In this document: positions 15,935 through 24,517 of the stretch, piece by piece
Layout: the number at the start of each line of letters is the position of its first letter
Numbering within the stretch: the stretch's first letter is position 1
Source of the DNA: Actinomycetota bacterium
GTDB taxonomy: Bacteria > Actinomycetota > Acidimicrobiia > Acidimicrobiales > MedAcidi-G1
Assembly: GCA_014381745.1 (NCBI GenBank)
Contig: JACNLA010000040.1
Coordinates: forward strand, 1-51,720
Direction: 5' to 3'
Length of the DNA stretch: 51,720 bases
The notes under the pieces: model-generated
Told to the model about the DNA's origin: nothing
Database searches by the model: none
Seen by the model: the letters and a program-made list of their open reading frames with translations, nothing else
Position numbers and translations under genes: made by a program

Positions 15935-16902
15935 CCCTTCCGGCGAGCGACCTCCTCGGTGATGGCGGGAATGACCTTGTGCAGGTCGCCGATCACCGCG
16001 TAGCCGGCCTTGGTCACCATGTTGGCCTCTGCATCGGTGTTGACCGCGAGGATGTTCTTGGCGGCCATGGCACCCACCCAGTGCTGGATTGCACCGGAGA
16101 TGCCGGCTGCGATGTAGATCTCGGGTGCGATGCGGGTTCCGGTCTGTCCGACCTGATCGCTGTGTGGCCGCCATCCGTTGTTTGTCACGGCCCGCGAGCA
16201 GCCGACCACGCCGCCGAGGGCTCCGGCCAGATCCTCCAGTGGGGCGAATCCGTCCTCTGATCCGACTCCTCTACCACCACCAACCACAACCGGCGCGGTG
16301 GCGAGCGTGATGCCCTGTGTGAGGACAACCCGGTCCCTAACAACGGTCCGGGTCGCCTCTTCGCCCAGATCCGGTGTGAACTGGACCAGCGAGCAGTCAG
16401 CGGGGGTGTCGGCCGGTGTTGCCTCCACAGCGTGATGGGCGACCGTCACAAGCCTTTGGCCGGCATCGAGGGTTGCGTCCTCGAGGAGGGAGCCACCCCA
16501 CTGCACACGTGTAGTCGTCCAGGTGTCGCCCGGCGTGACCTCGATGCAGTTGGCCACGAATGGTTCGTCGAGCCTGGCCGCCACATGTGCAATCACCTCG
16601 TTGCCGCGGTCGGTTCCACATGCCATGACCGCCGTGGCCCCGGTGGAGCGCGCCAACTGGGTGAGGGTCTCGCCCCACGCCTCTGGGCCGTAGTCGGTCA
16701 GCTGAGCATGGCTGGCAAGGTGGACCCGCACGGCGCCATGTGCTGCGAGCGGTCCGGCCGCCGACTCGGCGCCATCGCCGATCAGGACGGCCTCGCAGGT
16801 GAGCCCCGCCCGCTGGGCGAGATCCCTCCCGAAGGTGAGCGCCTCGAGGGACGCCTCGGCCAGTGTGCCGCGATCGTGGTCGCAGAGGATTAGGAGGGTC
16901 AT
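15931..16902 (-). CDS. etfA: Electron transfer flavoprotein alpha subunit
   Basis: A 323-residue FAD-binding alpha subunit of ETF. The N-terminal half is the adenine-nucleotide-like domain. The C-terminal FAD domain shows VVVGGGRGVGSEDGF, GGVVGCSRAVTNNGW, and the EtfA signature YIAAGISGAIQHWVGA followed by NILAVNTDAEAN. ETF collects electrons from flavin dehydrogenases and passes them to ETF-quinone oxidoreductase, which is not in this window. The start overlaps the etfB stop by four bases. With the dehydrogenase gene immediately upstream of etfB, the natural donor is the dimethylglycine/sarcosine dehydrogenase; the acyl-CoA dehydrogenase at 7869 could share it. Confidence 0.95.
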   Translation of the reverse strand: MTLLILCDHDRGTLAEASLEALTFGRDLAQRAGLTCEAVLIGDGAESAAGPLAAHGAVRVHLASHAQLTDYGPEAWGETLTQLARSTGATAVMACGTDRGNEVIAHVAARLDEPFVANCIEVTPGDTWTTTRVQWGGSLLEDATLDAGQRLVTVAHHAVEATPADTPADCSLVQFTPDLGEEATRTVVRDRVVLTQGITLATAPVVVGGGRGVGSEDGFAPLEDLAGALGGVVGCSRAVTNNGWRPHSDQVGQTGTRIAPEIYIAAGISGAIQHWVGAMAAKNILAVNTDAEANMVTKAGYAVIGDLHKVIPAITEEVARRKG

Positions 16903-17666
16903 GACAGCACCCCCAGCTCCTCGAGCAGGTCGACCACCGCTGGTGCGGCCTCGGGACCGGTGCCGAGGATCACAGTCTCGCTGACCTGTTCCACTGGCCT
17001 GTGCAGCCGGACCCTGGTCTGACCGCCTGTCGGCGCCTCGAGCGTCGTGGATGAGACCTCTGCCTTCTTGGACGCCAGGCGACCTTTCATGGTCGGGTAC
17101 CTCGGGAGGTTGATGCCCTCCTTGACCCCCAGCACCGCCGGCATCGGAACCTCGTAGACCTCGAAGCCGCCGTCGATCTCGCGTCTGGCACTGGCAGTTC
17201 CGTCAGCCAGGTCGATGCCCTTGATCCCGTTCACGACGGGTCGTCCGAGAGCGTTAGCCACCCGAATGCCCACCTGGAATCCACCGGCGTCAGCTGACTC
17301 GTTACCGAAAAGGATCAGGTCGAAGGGCCCCTCTGACGACTCGAGGTCAGAGATTGCAGTAGTCAGGGCCGAAGCGGTCCGCTGTGGATCCCAGTCGACA
17401 TCGACGATCGGGATCAGCACCAGCTTGTGTGCACCGACGCTGGCTGCGTAGCGCAGTTGCTCCTCGGCCTCGGCCGGGCCCAGCGTAAGGACCGTCACCT
17501 CGCCATCGTGTTCCTCGGCGATCTGCACTGCCTCCTCGACCGCGCACTCCTCGTGGGGGCTGGTGGTGAACCCGAGATGGGCTGTATCGACGGCCTGGCC
17601 GTCATCGCAGACGTTGATGCGGGAACCTGGAGCTGGAACCCGCTTTATGCAGACGAGTATCCGCAT
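16899..17666 (-). CDS. etfB: Electron transfer flavoprotein beta subunit
   Basis: A 255-residue ETF beta subunit, of usual length. The start MRILVCIKRVPAPGSRI, the central AVEEAVQIAEEHDGEVTVLTLG and LILFGNESADAGGFQVG, and the recognition-loop region VLGVKEGINLPRYPTMKGRL are typical. It is eight bases downstream of the dehydrogenase gene and overlaps etfA by four bases, so the three form one operon reading leftward. Confidence 0.95.
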   Translation of the reverse strand: MRILVCIKRVPAPGSRINVCDDGQAVDTAHLGFTTSPHEECAVEEAVQIAEEHDGEVTVLTLGPAEAEEQLRYAASVGAHKLVLIPIVDVDWDPQRTASALTTAISDLESSEGPFDLILFGNESADAGGFQVGIRVANALGRPVVNGIKGIDLADGTASARREIDGGFEVYEVPMPAVLGVKEGINLPRYPTMKGRLASKKAEVSSTTLEAPTGGQTRVRLHRPVEQVSETVILGTGPEAAPAVVDLLEELGVLS

Positions 17667-17674
17667 GGTGGCCG

Positions 17675-20206
17675 CTACGACTTCATCCGGGTGTCGTCGG
17701 CGTCGAACACCGCCCCGGTAGAGGCGACGGCAACCGGGTAGAGGTCGTTCATGTACATGACCTGCAGGTCTGTACCGGGAATGGCCAGCTCGCGAGGCAG
17801 GTAGGCCATCAGCAGGTGCTTTCCGACCGACGGGCCAAAGCCTGCCGAGGTGACTCGGCTGGCACGACCATGCGAATCTACGATCCGACCACCGTCCGGG
17901 AGGAGGATGGGCTCGTTGCCACCCTGCATGAAGCGACGGCGACCATGGCTGTCTGTCTGGTCCTCGACGGTGAGGACGGTCATCAGAACCTCGGGGTCAC
18001 CATTTTCGCGGGCCGCCAGGTAGGCCTCTCTCCCGATGAAGTCGGCTGCCTTGACCTTCGGTCGGGCGAGGCCGGCCTCGAGCGGGTTGTACTCGCTTTC
18101 CAGCTCGGCACCCATGAGGCGATAGCCCTTCTCGAGGCGTCCCGAGGAGCCGTAAACGCCACCGCCGGTCGGCCTAATTCCGAGATCGGCGCCGGCGCCC
18201 ATGAGTGCGTCCCACAGTGCCGGGCCGTTGTCCCAGTCGACGTAGATCTCCCAGCCGGTGTCTCCCACGTAGGAGATGCGGAACAGGGAGGCGTCAACCA
18301 TGCGGCCACCGCAGGCAAGCTGGATCGGCACGATGCTTCCGTAGGACGATCCGTTCTGGCTGAGGTCGTGGTCGGTCAGCTGGCCCAGCACTGCGGGTGC
18401 GTTGGGTCCCCAGAGGCCGAGCGTGGTGACCTGCCTCGTGATGTTGTGGAACGTCACAGATCCGTCGGTGGGCATGTGCTTCCTGACCCAGAACTCGTCA
18501 CGACCACCGTCGAAGACTCCGGTGACGATGCGCACCCTGTCCTCACCCATCCGCATCATTGTGAGGTCTGAGTGGAAGCCACCGTCTGGGGTGAGCCACG
18601 GGGTGTAGATGGAACGTCCTACGGCGACGTCGATCTTGTTGACCGCGAGTTGGTCGGCGAAGGCGACAGCTCCGGGTCCATCGAGCTCGTAGACCTGGAA
18701 GGCGCTGAGGTCTACGAGGCCGCAGTTCTCGCGCAGGTTGAGGTGCTCGCCGACGGTTATCGGGCTCCACCAGCGGTTGTCCCATTCGACCGGTCGTTCC
18801 TCGATGCCGTAGCGCTCGACCAGGTCGGCGTTGGAGCCGAACCACTGGGGTCGCTCCCACGTGCGGGCCTGGAAGAACATTGCATCCAGGTCCTGTTGGC
18901 GTGAGAAGTAAGGGCCTACATCGATGTTTCGGCGGCCGCCCCACTGCTCCTGGGGGTGGACGATGCCGTAGGTCTTGATGAAGCTTTCGTCGGCGCGTGA
19001 CCAGATGTGTTCGTCGCTGCGCTCACCCTCGTAGAAGCGGGAGATGTCAGCGCCGTGGGCGTCGATGACCCTCGGGTAGCCGTAGGTCATCCATTCGGCC
19101 ACGACCTGGGCCATTCCGGGACCTTCCTTGACCCAGACCGCCGCTGCCGACCAGAGGTTGCGGACCTCGGTAGTTTCGCCGAGGCAGGGCATTCCGTCAG
19201 GGGTGAGGGAGAGCAGTCCGTTGATGGCGTACCTGATCTCGGCCTCGCCGAGCATGTCCATCAGCTCGATGGCCTGTTCCATCTGCTCGTCGAAGTCGTC
19301 TGGTGTGAAGGGCATCTCGGTTGGTGAGAGCGCCGCCTCCTCGTTGGAGGGGATCTCGTCGGGGTGGTGGAGGATCGCCCGGTGGCCGTAGGAGCCGACC
19401 TCCATGGAGCCGGCTGACTGACGCTCGTAGCAAAAGGAGTCCATGTCGCGGACGATCGGGTAGCCGATCTCGTTGTTGGTCTCGGCCAGGATGTCGATGG
19501 GCCCGACGTCGGCCATCTGGTGCACGGTCGGTACGAGCGGGATCGTGGCACCGGCCATGTTTGCAATGCGGTTGGACCAGACCCCGCAGGCGACGACTAC
19601 GTAGTCGGTCGAGATGGTGCCCTTGTCGGTGACAACGGCGCTTACGGTCGTGACCCCACCGTCGCCCTCGACGGTTTCGATGTCGAGCACCTCGGTGTTG
19701 GCATAGACCTGACATCCGGCTGTGTCAATGGCCTCTTTGCGCATCGTGGTGCCGGTCTCGAGGGAGTCGACGACGGAGACGGTCGGGCAGTAGAAGCCAC
19801 CCAGGATGACATCGTCGTTGACGAAGGGAACCAGTTCTCTCACCTCTCTGGGTGAGAGGAGGTGGGCCTCGATGCCCCATGCCTTTGCCGAGGTCATGCG
19901 GCGTCTGAGTTCCTCCATCCGCTCCTCGGTGCGGGCCACCTCGATGCCGCCGCAGTCGACGGAGAGGTCCATGTCACGGAACTGGTTGGCGCTCTGCTCG
20001 CCGAGCAGGGCCATCTCCTTGTTGTGGTCCACGGGGAAGATGAAGTTGGAGGCGTGGCCCGTGGACCCGCCCGGGTTGGGCAGGGGCCCCTTGTCCAACA
20101 AGATGATGTCGGTCCAGCCGAGCCTGGCCAGGTGTCCGACCAGACAACTTCCAACAATGCCTGCGCCGATTACGACGACGTTGGCGCGGTTCGGGAATTC
20201 GCTCAT
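17675..20206 (-). CDS. Dimethylglycine/sarcosine dehydrogenase (FAD + GcvT-like THF domain)
   Basis: An 843-residue demethylating dehydrogenase. Residues 8-400 are a DAO-type FAD domain with VVVIGAGIVGS and GGSTGHASN, where His51 matches the covalent FAD His of dimethylglycine oxidases and dehydrogenases. From about residue 420 to the end is an aminomethyltransferase (GcvT)-like tetrahydrofolate domain (DLSAFQVYELDGPGAVAF, GLWGPNAPAVLGQL, SYVGDTGWEIYV, KGYRLMGAELESEYNPLEAGL). Such proteins oxidise dimethylglycine or sarcosine and trap the methylene on THF. The ATG at 20206 has AAGGAG six bases upstream. The downstream ETF genes argue for a dehydrogenase, not an oxidase. Dimethylglycine is favoured because the window encodes glycine betaine demethylation; sarcosine is possible. 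Confidence 0.9.
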   Translation of the reverse strand: MSEFPNRANVVVIGAGIVGSCLVGHLARLGWTDIILLDKGPLPNPGGSTGHASNFIFPVDHNKEMALLGEQSANQFRDMDLSVDCGGIEVARTEERMEELRRRMTSAKAWGIEAHLLSPREVRELVPFVNDDVILGGFYCPTVSVVDSLETGTTMRKEAIDTAGCQVYANTEVLDIETVEGDGGVTTVSAVVTDKGTISTDYVVVACGVWSNRIANMAGATIPLVPTVHQMADVGPIDILAETNNEIGYPIVRDMDSFCYERQSAGSMEVGSYGHRAILHHPDEIPSNEEAALSPTEMPFTPDDFDEQMEQAIELMDMLGEAEIRYAINGLLSLTPDGMPCLGETTEVRNLWSAAAVWVKEGPGMAQVVAEWMTYGYPRVIDAHGADISRFYEGERSDEHIWSRADESFIKTYGIVHPQEQWGGRRNIDVGPYFSRQQDLDAMFFQARTWERPQWFGSNADLVERYGIEERPVEWDNRWWSPITVGEHLNLRENCGLVDLSAFQVYELDGPGAVAFADQLAVNKIDVAVGRSIYTPWLTPDGGFHSDLTMMRMGEDRVRIVTGVFDGGRDEFWVRKHMPTDGSVTFHNITRQVTTLGLWGPNAPAVLGQLTDHDLSQNGSSYGSIVPIQLACGGRMVDASLFRISYVGDTGWEIYVDWDNGPALWDALMGAGADLGIRPTGGGVYGSSGRLEKGYRLMGAELESEYNPLEAGLARPKVKAADFIGREAYLAARENGDPEVLMTVLTVEDQTDSHGRRRFMQGGNEPILLPDGGRIVDSHGRASRVTSAGFGPSVGKHLLMAYLPRELAIPGTDLQVMYMNDLYPVAVASTGAVFDADDTRMKS

Positions 20207-20334
20207 TGTCTGCTCCTTCGCAGCGGAGGTCGGCCTTGCGGGCGACCCCGGGCGTGTGGTTGACACCGTCTGCACCGTCACGTGGAGCGATGCCGACGTG
20301 TTGGATCGGGAGGCTATCTGTTTTCGGCATGCTA

Positions 20335-20351
20335 TTTCCACGAAGTGGGAA
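20335..20351. promoter_or_regulatory. Operator-like palindrome between the dehydrogenase and SDR genes
   Basis: TTTCCACGAAGTGGGAA matches the perfect 17-bp palindrome at 22959-22975 in 13 of 17 positions and keeps its symmetry. It lies 129 bases upstream of the dimethylglycine dehydrogenase ATG and 113 upstream of the SDR start, in their shared divergent promoter region (20207-20463). Likely binding site of the same regulator as the other copies. Confidence 0.6.
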
Positions 20352-20390
20352 GAGTTTTTCTGCGCGTGCCGAGGCTGTTCACCGTTACCC

Positions 20391-20416
20391 ATACCGCGGC
20401 TAGGTTGCCGCGGTAT
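20391..20416. repeat. Perfect 10-bp inverted repeat upstream of the SDR gene
   Basis: ATACCGCGGC at 20391-20400 and GCCGCGGTAT at 20407-20416 are exact inverted copies around the six-base spacer TAGGTT. It could be a second operator in this divergent promoter region or a hairpin in the SDR leader. No T-run follows on either strand, so a terminator is unlikely. Confidence 0.6.
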
Positions 20417-20463
20417 CAGCCCTGATGTGGGCGACCAAACCCGATCCGACCATGGGAGGCCAG

Positions 20464-21246
20464 TTGTCCGACGACACCACTCAGGGGACATCCCGACAGC
20501 GGGTGCTTGTGACAGGAGGGGCCTCAGGAATCGGCATGGCGATGGCCGAGGCGTTCCTTGCTGACGGGGCAAGGGTCCACGTCGCAGACATTGCCGGGAG
20601 GCCACCTGACGGTGCCACGATGACGCACACGGATGTCGCCGACGAGGGGTCCGTGGATGGGCTCTTCGCTGCGGTAGGCGAGCGCCTGGGTGGGCTCGAC
20701 GTGTTGTGCAACAACGTCGGCATCGCCGGTCCCACGGGCCCGATCGAGGATCTTGATGTCGGCGACTGGGACCGGACAATGGCGGTCAACGTCAGATCCA
20801 TGTTTCTCCTCTGCCGGCGGGCGGTACCCGCAATGCGACAGGCGGGCGGAGGGTCGATCCTGAACACGGCATCGACGGCAGGCATCACCGGCTACCCGAT
20901 GAGGTCGCCGTATGCGGCTTCGAAGTGGGCCGTGGTGGGCCTTGGAGAGACGCTTGCCATGGAACTCGGAGAGCTCGGCATCCGCGTCAACACCATTTGT
21001 CCCGGATCGGTTGGAGGGGAGCGGATGAACCGGGTGATAGCTGCGGAGGCAGCTACCACTGGGGCTACCGAAGACCAGATCAGAACCGGCTATGAGAACC
21101 AGGTCTCGATGAGAACGTTCGTAGATGCCGAGGACATAGCCGCCATGGCCGTGTTTCTGGCCTCTCCTGCAGCGCGCTTCGTCAACGGCCAGACCATCTC
21201 CGTGGACGGCGGCCTCGAGACGCTTCGCAACACCTGGCGGACTTGA
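20464..21246 (+). CDS. SDR family NAD(P)-dependent oxidoreductase
   Basis: A 260-residue classical short-chain dehydrogenase. The cofactor loop TGGASGIG, the NNVGIAG motif (an NNAG variant), the catalytic Ser in NTASTAGITGYP, and the Y-x3-K pair in SPYAASK are all present, as is the C-terminal FLASPAARFVNGQTISVDGG. The start is uncertain: I chose the TTG at 20464 because GGGAGG lies about five bases upstream and homologues often begin MSD; in-frame ATGs at 20425 and 20452 lack a clear ribosome site. Substrate unknown. It is divergent from the dimethylglycine dehydrogenase and shares a promoter region with it, so a role in quaternary-amine catabolism is possible. Confidence 0.88.
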   Translation: MSDDTTQGTSRQRVLVTGGASGIGMAMAEAFLADGARVHVADIAGRPPDGATMTHTDVADEGSVDGLFAAVGERLGGLDVLCNNVGIAGPTGPIEDLDVGDWDRTMAVNVRSMFLLCRRAVPAMRQAGGGSILNTASTAGITGYPMRSPYAASKWAVVGLGETLAMELGELGIRVNTICPGSVGGERMNRVIAAEAATTGATEDQIRTGYENQVSMRTFVDAEDIAAMAVFLASPAARFVNGQTISVDGGLETLRNTWRT

Positions 21247-21265
21247 ACAACAGGCAGGTCGGGGG

Positions 21266-22093
21266 TCAGCCGACTACGATCAGGGCAACGGCCGAGACCG
21301 AACCAAGCAGCCCCACCCCCTGCCACCACCGCATCCGCTCACCCCGGAAGAGCATTCCGCACATGACGGTCACGGCTGCGTACTGGGTACCTGTAACCGT
21401 CACCGGAGCAAGGTCGCCGTGCTGGAGGCCGTAGACGAAGAACATTGCACCCACCCCACCCCAGATCGACCCGTGGATGATCGTCTTGAAGACGTGGCGG
21501 CTGGGAAAGACCGGCTTGCTCGAACCGATGCTGGCTGCAGCCAGGATGACGAACGCAACCGCCCGCTGGGCCGTCACCGGCCAGAACCCACTGGCGGCAC
21601 TCAGCTGATCGAGCATGATGAACATGCACCCGTATCCGAGCCCAGCCAGCAACCCGAACGAAAAGCCACGGCCAACGTTGCCGACAAGGCGCGGGTTGAC
21701 GGTGATGAGCAGCACCGACACCATTCCAAGCGCCATCCCGGCGATGACCGTGGCGGCCGGCACCGTTCCCCTTGCGAGATCGACCACAACCGGAAGGGCC
21801 ACGCCGACAACAGCTGCCGGCGGGGCTACGACACCGGCAGTGGCCGAGGCATAGCCAAGGTAGAGAAAGCCCAGTGCCACGACGGCAACAATCCCGGTCA
21901 GCGCTCCCATGTATACGTCGGCGGCTATCCACCGGCTCTCGAGGGCCAGTGCCCCCACAGCCGATACCGGGATACCCATGAAGAAGAACGCTCCAAGGGT
22001 GAGTCGGATGCCGACCCTGTCGGCGGCGCCACGGGTCAGGTGGTCTCCGACCCCGATGCCCACCGACGCAACTGCTCCGTAGACGGCTGACAT
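21266..22093 (-). CDS. EamA/DMT family membrane transporter
   Basis: A 275-residue protein made almost wholly of hydrophobic helices, about nine or ten, arranged as two similar halves, as in the drug/metabolite transporter superfamily. The second half begins near RGFSFGLLAGLGYGCMFIML and ends with the EamA-like pattern GTQYAAVTVMCGMLFRGERMRWWQGVGLLG. Substrate is not readable. It lies 61 bases downstream of the iclR gene on the same strand and is probably cotranscribed, so it may move a betaine, a methylated amine or a pathway end product. Confidence 0.8.
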   Translation of the reverse strand: MSAVYGAVASVGIGVGDHLTRGAADRVGIRLTLGAFFFMGIPVSAVGALALESRWIAADVYMGALTGIVAVVALGFLYLGYASATAGVVAPPAAVVGVALPVVVDLARGTVPAATVIAGMALGMVSVLLITVNPRLVGNVGRGFSFGLLAGLGYGCMFIMLDQLSAASGFWPVTAQRAVAFVILAAASIGSSKPVFPSRHVFKTIIHGSIWGGVGAMFFVYGLQHGDLAPVTVTGTQYAAVTVMCGMLFRGERMRWWQGVGLLGSVSAVALIVVG

Positions 22094-22154
22094 GCTCAGC
22101 TACCCGTCGATGCGTTCATTGCCGCGCAGTCTGACACCCGGCGGTCGTTTTCGC

Positions 22155-22913
22155 TCAGGCCTCCTGGCCATGGCCGAGGGCAGCCGAGATGGCCGCCGCC
22201 GAGGCCACGACCTGTTCCGCTATCACGTCGCGCATTGCATCGTCGGGAAACCTGTAGCTGGGACCATGGGCGTGGATGGAACCGACCACCACGCCACCAC
22301 TACCGAATAGGGGTGCCGCAACAGAGTTGATGCCCTCGGCGAACTCTTCCTCGGTCCAGATGTAGCCGTCGCTCCGAGCCTGCTCGAGGCGTCGCCTGAC
22401 AGCCTCGGGTCGGATCACGGTGTCTGGCGTGTACCTCTCGAGACGCCGGCCCAGGTAGCGCTCGATTGCCTCCTCGGGCCACTGGGCAAGCACCACCAGC
22501 CCGGCTGAGACGATGTGCATGGGCAGGCTGGTTCCGGTCCAGTCACGGACCTGAACCGGATGGGCGCAGTCGACCTGTTCCACGTAGTGCACGTCGTAGC
22601 CCGCCGGAATCGAGATGCCCACCGCCTCGGCGACAAGATCCACCAACTCGACCATGAAGGGTTGGGCCACAGCCAGGAGGCTCTGGGACGGATCGACGCT
22701 GGAGGACAGGGTGACGAGGGTGGGTCCAATCCGGTAGCCCGTGCCATCGGCGATGCGCTCAATTGCACCGACACCCTCGAGGGTCCCAAGAAGCCGTGCG
22801 ACGGTGCTCGTCGGCAGGTCGCTACGGCGTGCCAGCTCGGTGATGCCTGCCGGCTCGCCGGCCAACTCCTCAAGAAGCCCGAAGGCCCGTTCGATGCTCT
22901 GGACGGTTCGCAC
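22155..22913 (-). CDS. IclR family transcriptional regulator
   Basis: A 252-residue regulator. Residues 1-60 are the winged helix-turn-helix (QSIERAFGLLEELA, GITELARRSDLPTSTVARLLGTLEGVGAIER). The rest is the IclR effector domain (YLGRRLERYTPDTV, LEQARSDGYIWTEEEFAEGINSVAAPLF). The GTG at 22913 has GAGGC seven bases upstream. It is divergent from the corrinoid methyltransferase genes; a perfect 17-bp palindrome lies 45 bases upstream of its start, and related sites precede the corrinoid, fhs and dimethylglycine dehydrogenase genes. It is therefore the best candidate controller of the demethylation block, with autoregulation. The effector is unknown; glycine betaine, dimethylglycine or another pathway intermediate are candidates. 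Confidence 0.9.
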   Translation of the reverse strand: MRTVQSIERAFGLLEELAGEPAGITELARRSDLPTSTVARLLGTLEGVGAIERIADGTGYRIGPTLVTLSSSVDPSQSLLAVAQPFMVELVDLVAEAVGISIPAGYDVHYVEQVDCAHPVQVRDWTGTSLPMHIVSAGLVVLAQWPEEAIERYLGRRLERYTPDTVIRPEAVRRRLEQARSDGYIWTEEEFAEGINSVAAPLFGSGGVVVGSIHAHGPSYRFPDDAMRDVIAEQVVASAAAISAALGHGQEA

Positions 22914-22930
22914 TGACGTGCCTCATATCT

Positions 22931-22949
22931 GATGGTTGAGGGAACCATC
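22931..22949. repeat. Inverted repeat GATGGTT-N5-AACCATC upstream of iclR
   Basis: GATGGTT at 22931-22937 and AACCATC at 22943-22949 are exact inverted copies five bases apart. They lie between the iclR start and the main palindrome. The sequence is unrelated to the TTCCCACA motif, so it may serve a second regulator or form a hairpin in the iclR leader. Confidence 0.5.
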
Positions 22950-22958
22950 GTAGCGTGT

Positions 22959-22975
22959 TTCCCACATTGTGGGAA
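22959..22975. promoter_or_regulatory. Perfect 17-bp operator palindrome (TTCCCACA-T-TGTGGGAA)
   Basis: Eight-base arms with exact dyad symmetry around a single T. It lies 45 bases upstream of the iclR start and 162 upstream of the corrinoid protein start, in their divergent promoter region. This is the best copy of a motif repeated at 20335, 23037, 29377 and 29397. Best explained as the binding site of the adjacent IclR regulator. Confidence 0.75.
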
Positions 22976-23018
22976 CCTGGGGCATGAAGGTGGACCTGAT
23001 ATCCCGCGATGAGTAGAG

Positions 23019-23053
23019 TTCCCACAATGCAACCCCTTCCCACCTGATGGGAC
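23019..23053. promoter_or_regulatory. Tandem degraded operator sites upstream of the corrinoid protein gene
   Basis: A full left half-site TTCCCACA begins at 23019 (10 of 17 positions to the perfect palindrome). A better site, TTCCCACCTGATGGGAC, begins at 23037 (13 of 17). The two starts are 18 bases apart, about two helical turns, much like the 20-base spacing of the pair before fhs. The second site ends 83 bases before the corrinoid gene ATG. Confidence 0.55.
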
Positions 23054-23136
23054 TGGGCAGGTTACAGGTGCATGGCCCAGGTACACGGCCTGGTCGCTGA
23101 ACAGGCGGCCCCTACCCGCAACGGAGCAACAAGAAC

Positions 23137-23844
23137 ATGTCAACAGAAGAAACACCCGAAGACGAGATCGATCTGGCGGGCCTGTCGGACGAGGACCTGA
23201 TCAGCCAGATGCACGACGACCTCTACGACGGTCTGGCCGACGAGATCGCAGAAGGCACCAACATCCTGCTCGGCCGCGACTGGGGGCCAGCAAAGGTCCT
23301 CGACGAGGCCCTCGTTGAAGGCATGCGGATCGTCGGCATTGACTTCCGAGACGGCATCCTCTTCGTTCCCGAGGTACTGCTGTCCGCCAACGCAATGAAG
23401 GCCGGCATGGCAATCCTGCGACCACTGCTGGCTGAGACCGGAGCGCAGCCGATCGGAAAGGTCGTAATCGGAACCGTCAAGGGCGACATCCACGACATTG
23501 GCAAGAACCTCGTCGGAATGATGCTCGAAGGTGCCGGCTTCGAGGTGATCGACCTCGGAATCAACACCGATGTAGAGGAGTTCCTCGGAGCCCTCGACGA
23601 ACACAAGCCAGACATCCTCGGCATGTCGGCCCTTCTGACCACCACCATGCCCTACATGAAGGTGGTCATCGACACCCTCGAGGAGAAGAGCCTCCGATCC
23701 GAGTACTCGGTGATCGTCGGTGGCGCACCCCTGAACCTGGAATTCGGTGAGGCAATCGGAGCAGATGCCTACTGCCGGGATGCGGCGGTAGCTGCCGAAA
23801 CCGCCCAACGCCTTATCGCCGAGCGCCGCGCGGCCGCGGCTTAG
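23137..23844 (+). CDS. Corrinoid protein of a methyltransferase system (MtgC/MttC-like)
   Basis: A 235-residue cobalamin-binding methyl carrier. The N-terminal part is the helical cap domain (LIS..DDLYDG, residues 20-105). The C-terminal Rossmann-like B12 domain has the base-off signature D-x-H-x2-G at Asp117-His119-Gly122 (KGDIHDIGKNLVG), followed by FEVIDLGINTDVEEFL and the GGAPLN loop. It carries a methyl group between the MttB-family protein at 27803 and the THF methyltransferase at 24869. It is the first gene of a plus-strand operon preceded by tandem operator-like sites and divergent from iclR. GGAG lies 11 bases before the ATG. Confidence 0.93.
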   Translation: MSTEETPEDEIDLAGLSDEDLISQMHDDLYDGLADEIAEGTNILLGRDWGPAKVLDEALVEGMRIVGIDFRDGILFVPEVLLSANAMKAGMAILRPLLAETGAQPIGKVVIGTVKGDIHDIGKNLVGMMLEGAGFEVIDLGINTDVEEFLGALDEHKPDILGMSALLTTTMPYMKVVIDTLEEKSLRSEYSVIVGGAPLNLEFGEAIGADAYCRDAAVAAETAQRLIAERRAAAA

Positions 23845-23847
23845 GCA

Positions 23848-24513
23848 ATGCCCCGCCAGACCGGGGCCGTCGGCGGCAGGACCCTGATCGTGGCCTGTGG
23901 AGCTCTGGTGCGCGAACTGCTGGAGGTGGTCAGGGTCAACGACCTCGACCAGATCGACGTGGAGTGCCTTCCAGCGTCCTACCACAACACGCCGGCGCTC
24001 ATCCCAGATGCCGTCGAGTCGCGGGTCCGATCAGCACACGACCGGTACGACCGCGTGTTCGTCGGGTACGCCGACTGCGGAACCGGTGGCCGCCTCGACG
24101 CCGTGTGCGCTGAGCTCGGGGTGGAGCGCCTTCCGGGTGCCCATTGCTACGAATTCTTCACCGGCGCAGCACCATTCGGCGAGATTCAAGACGCCGAGAT
24201 CGGAACCTTCTACCTGACCGACTATCTGGTCAGACACTTCGACCGGATCGTCATCGCCGGCCTCGGCCTGGACCGCTACCCGCAACTCCTCCCCGACTAC
24301 TTCGGCAACTACACCAGGCTTCTCTACCTTGCCCAGACAGATGACCCGGACCTGGTTGAGAAGGGAAGGTCGGCGGCCAAGAGGCTGGGGCTCCGCTACG
24401 AGGTTCGCAGAACCGGCTACGGAGAGCTTGAGACCAGCGTCGTACACCTCAGGAATCCGACAGCCGCCGATCGGGTTCCCCGAGTAGAAGCCTCACCGGC
24501 CGGAGCGGCCTGA
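23848..24513 (+). CDS. DUF1638 family protein in a corrinoid methyltransferase operon
   Basis: A 221-residue protein of DUF1638, function unknown. It begins after a short basic tail with LIVACGALVRELLEVV and carries ECLPASYHNTP, VFVGYADCGTGGRLDAVC, HCYEFFTGA, and an aromatic-rich TFYLTDYLVRHFDRI. The conserved Cys and His in these blocks (ACGAL, ADCGTGG, HCYEFF) could bind metal or a corrinoid, which is inference. It sits three bases after the corrinoid protein gene. DUF1638 genes are often found beside such systems, so a role in corrinoid loading, cobalt ligand exchange or methyl transfer is plausible. The first ATG is used; the exact start is not certain. Confidence 0.82.
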   Translation: MPRQTGAVGGRTLIVACGALVRELLEVVRVNDLDQIDVECLPASYHNTPALIPDAVESRVRSAHDRYDRVFVGYADCGTGGRLDAVCAELGVERLPGAHCYEFFTGAAPFGEIQDAEIGTFYLTDYLVRHFDRIVIAGLGLDRYPQLLPDYFGNYTRLLYLAQTDDPDLVEKGRSAAKRLGLRYEVRRTGYGELETSVVHLRNPTAADRVPRVEASPAGAA

Positions 24514-24517
24514 TCCG

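Noticed and set aside
17675-20779. Longer N-terminus for the dimethylglycine dehydrogenase (start at 20779)
   Set aside because: The extra 191 residues read antisense to the SDR gene and are Arg/Pro-rich without motif; the ATG at 20206 has AAGGAG and is followed at once by the FAD motif.
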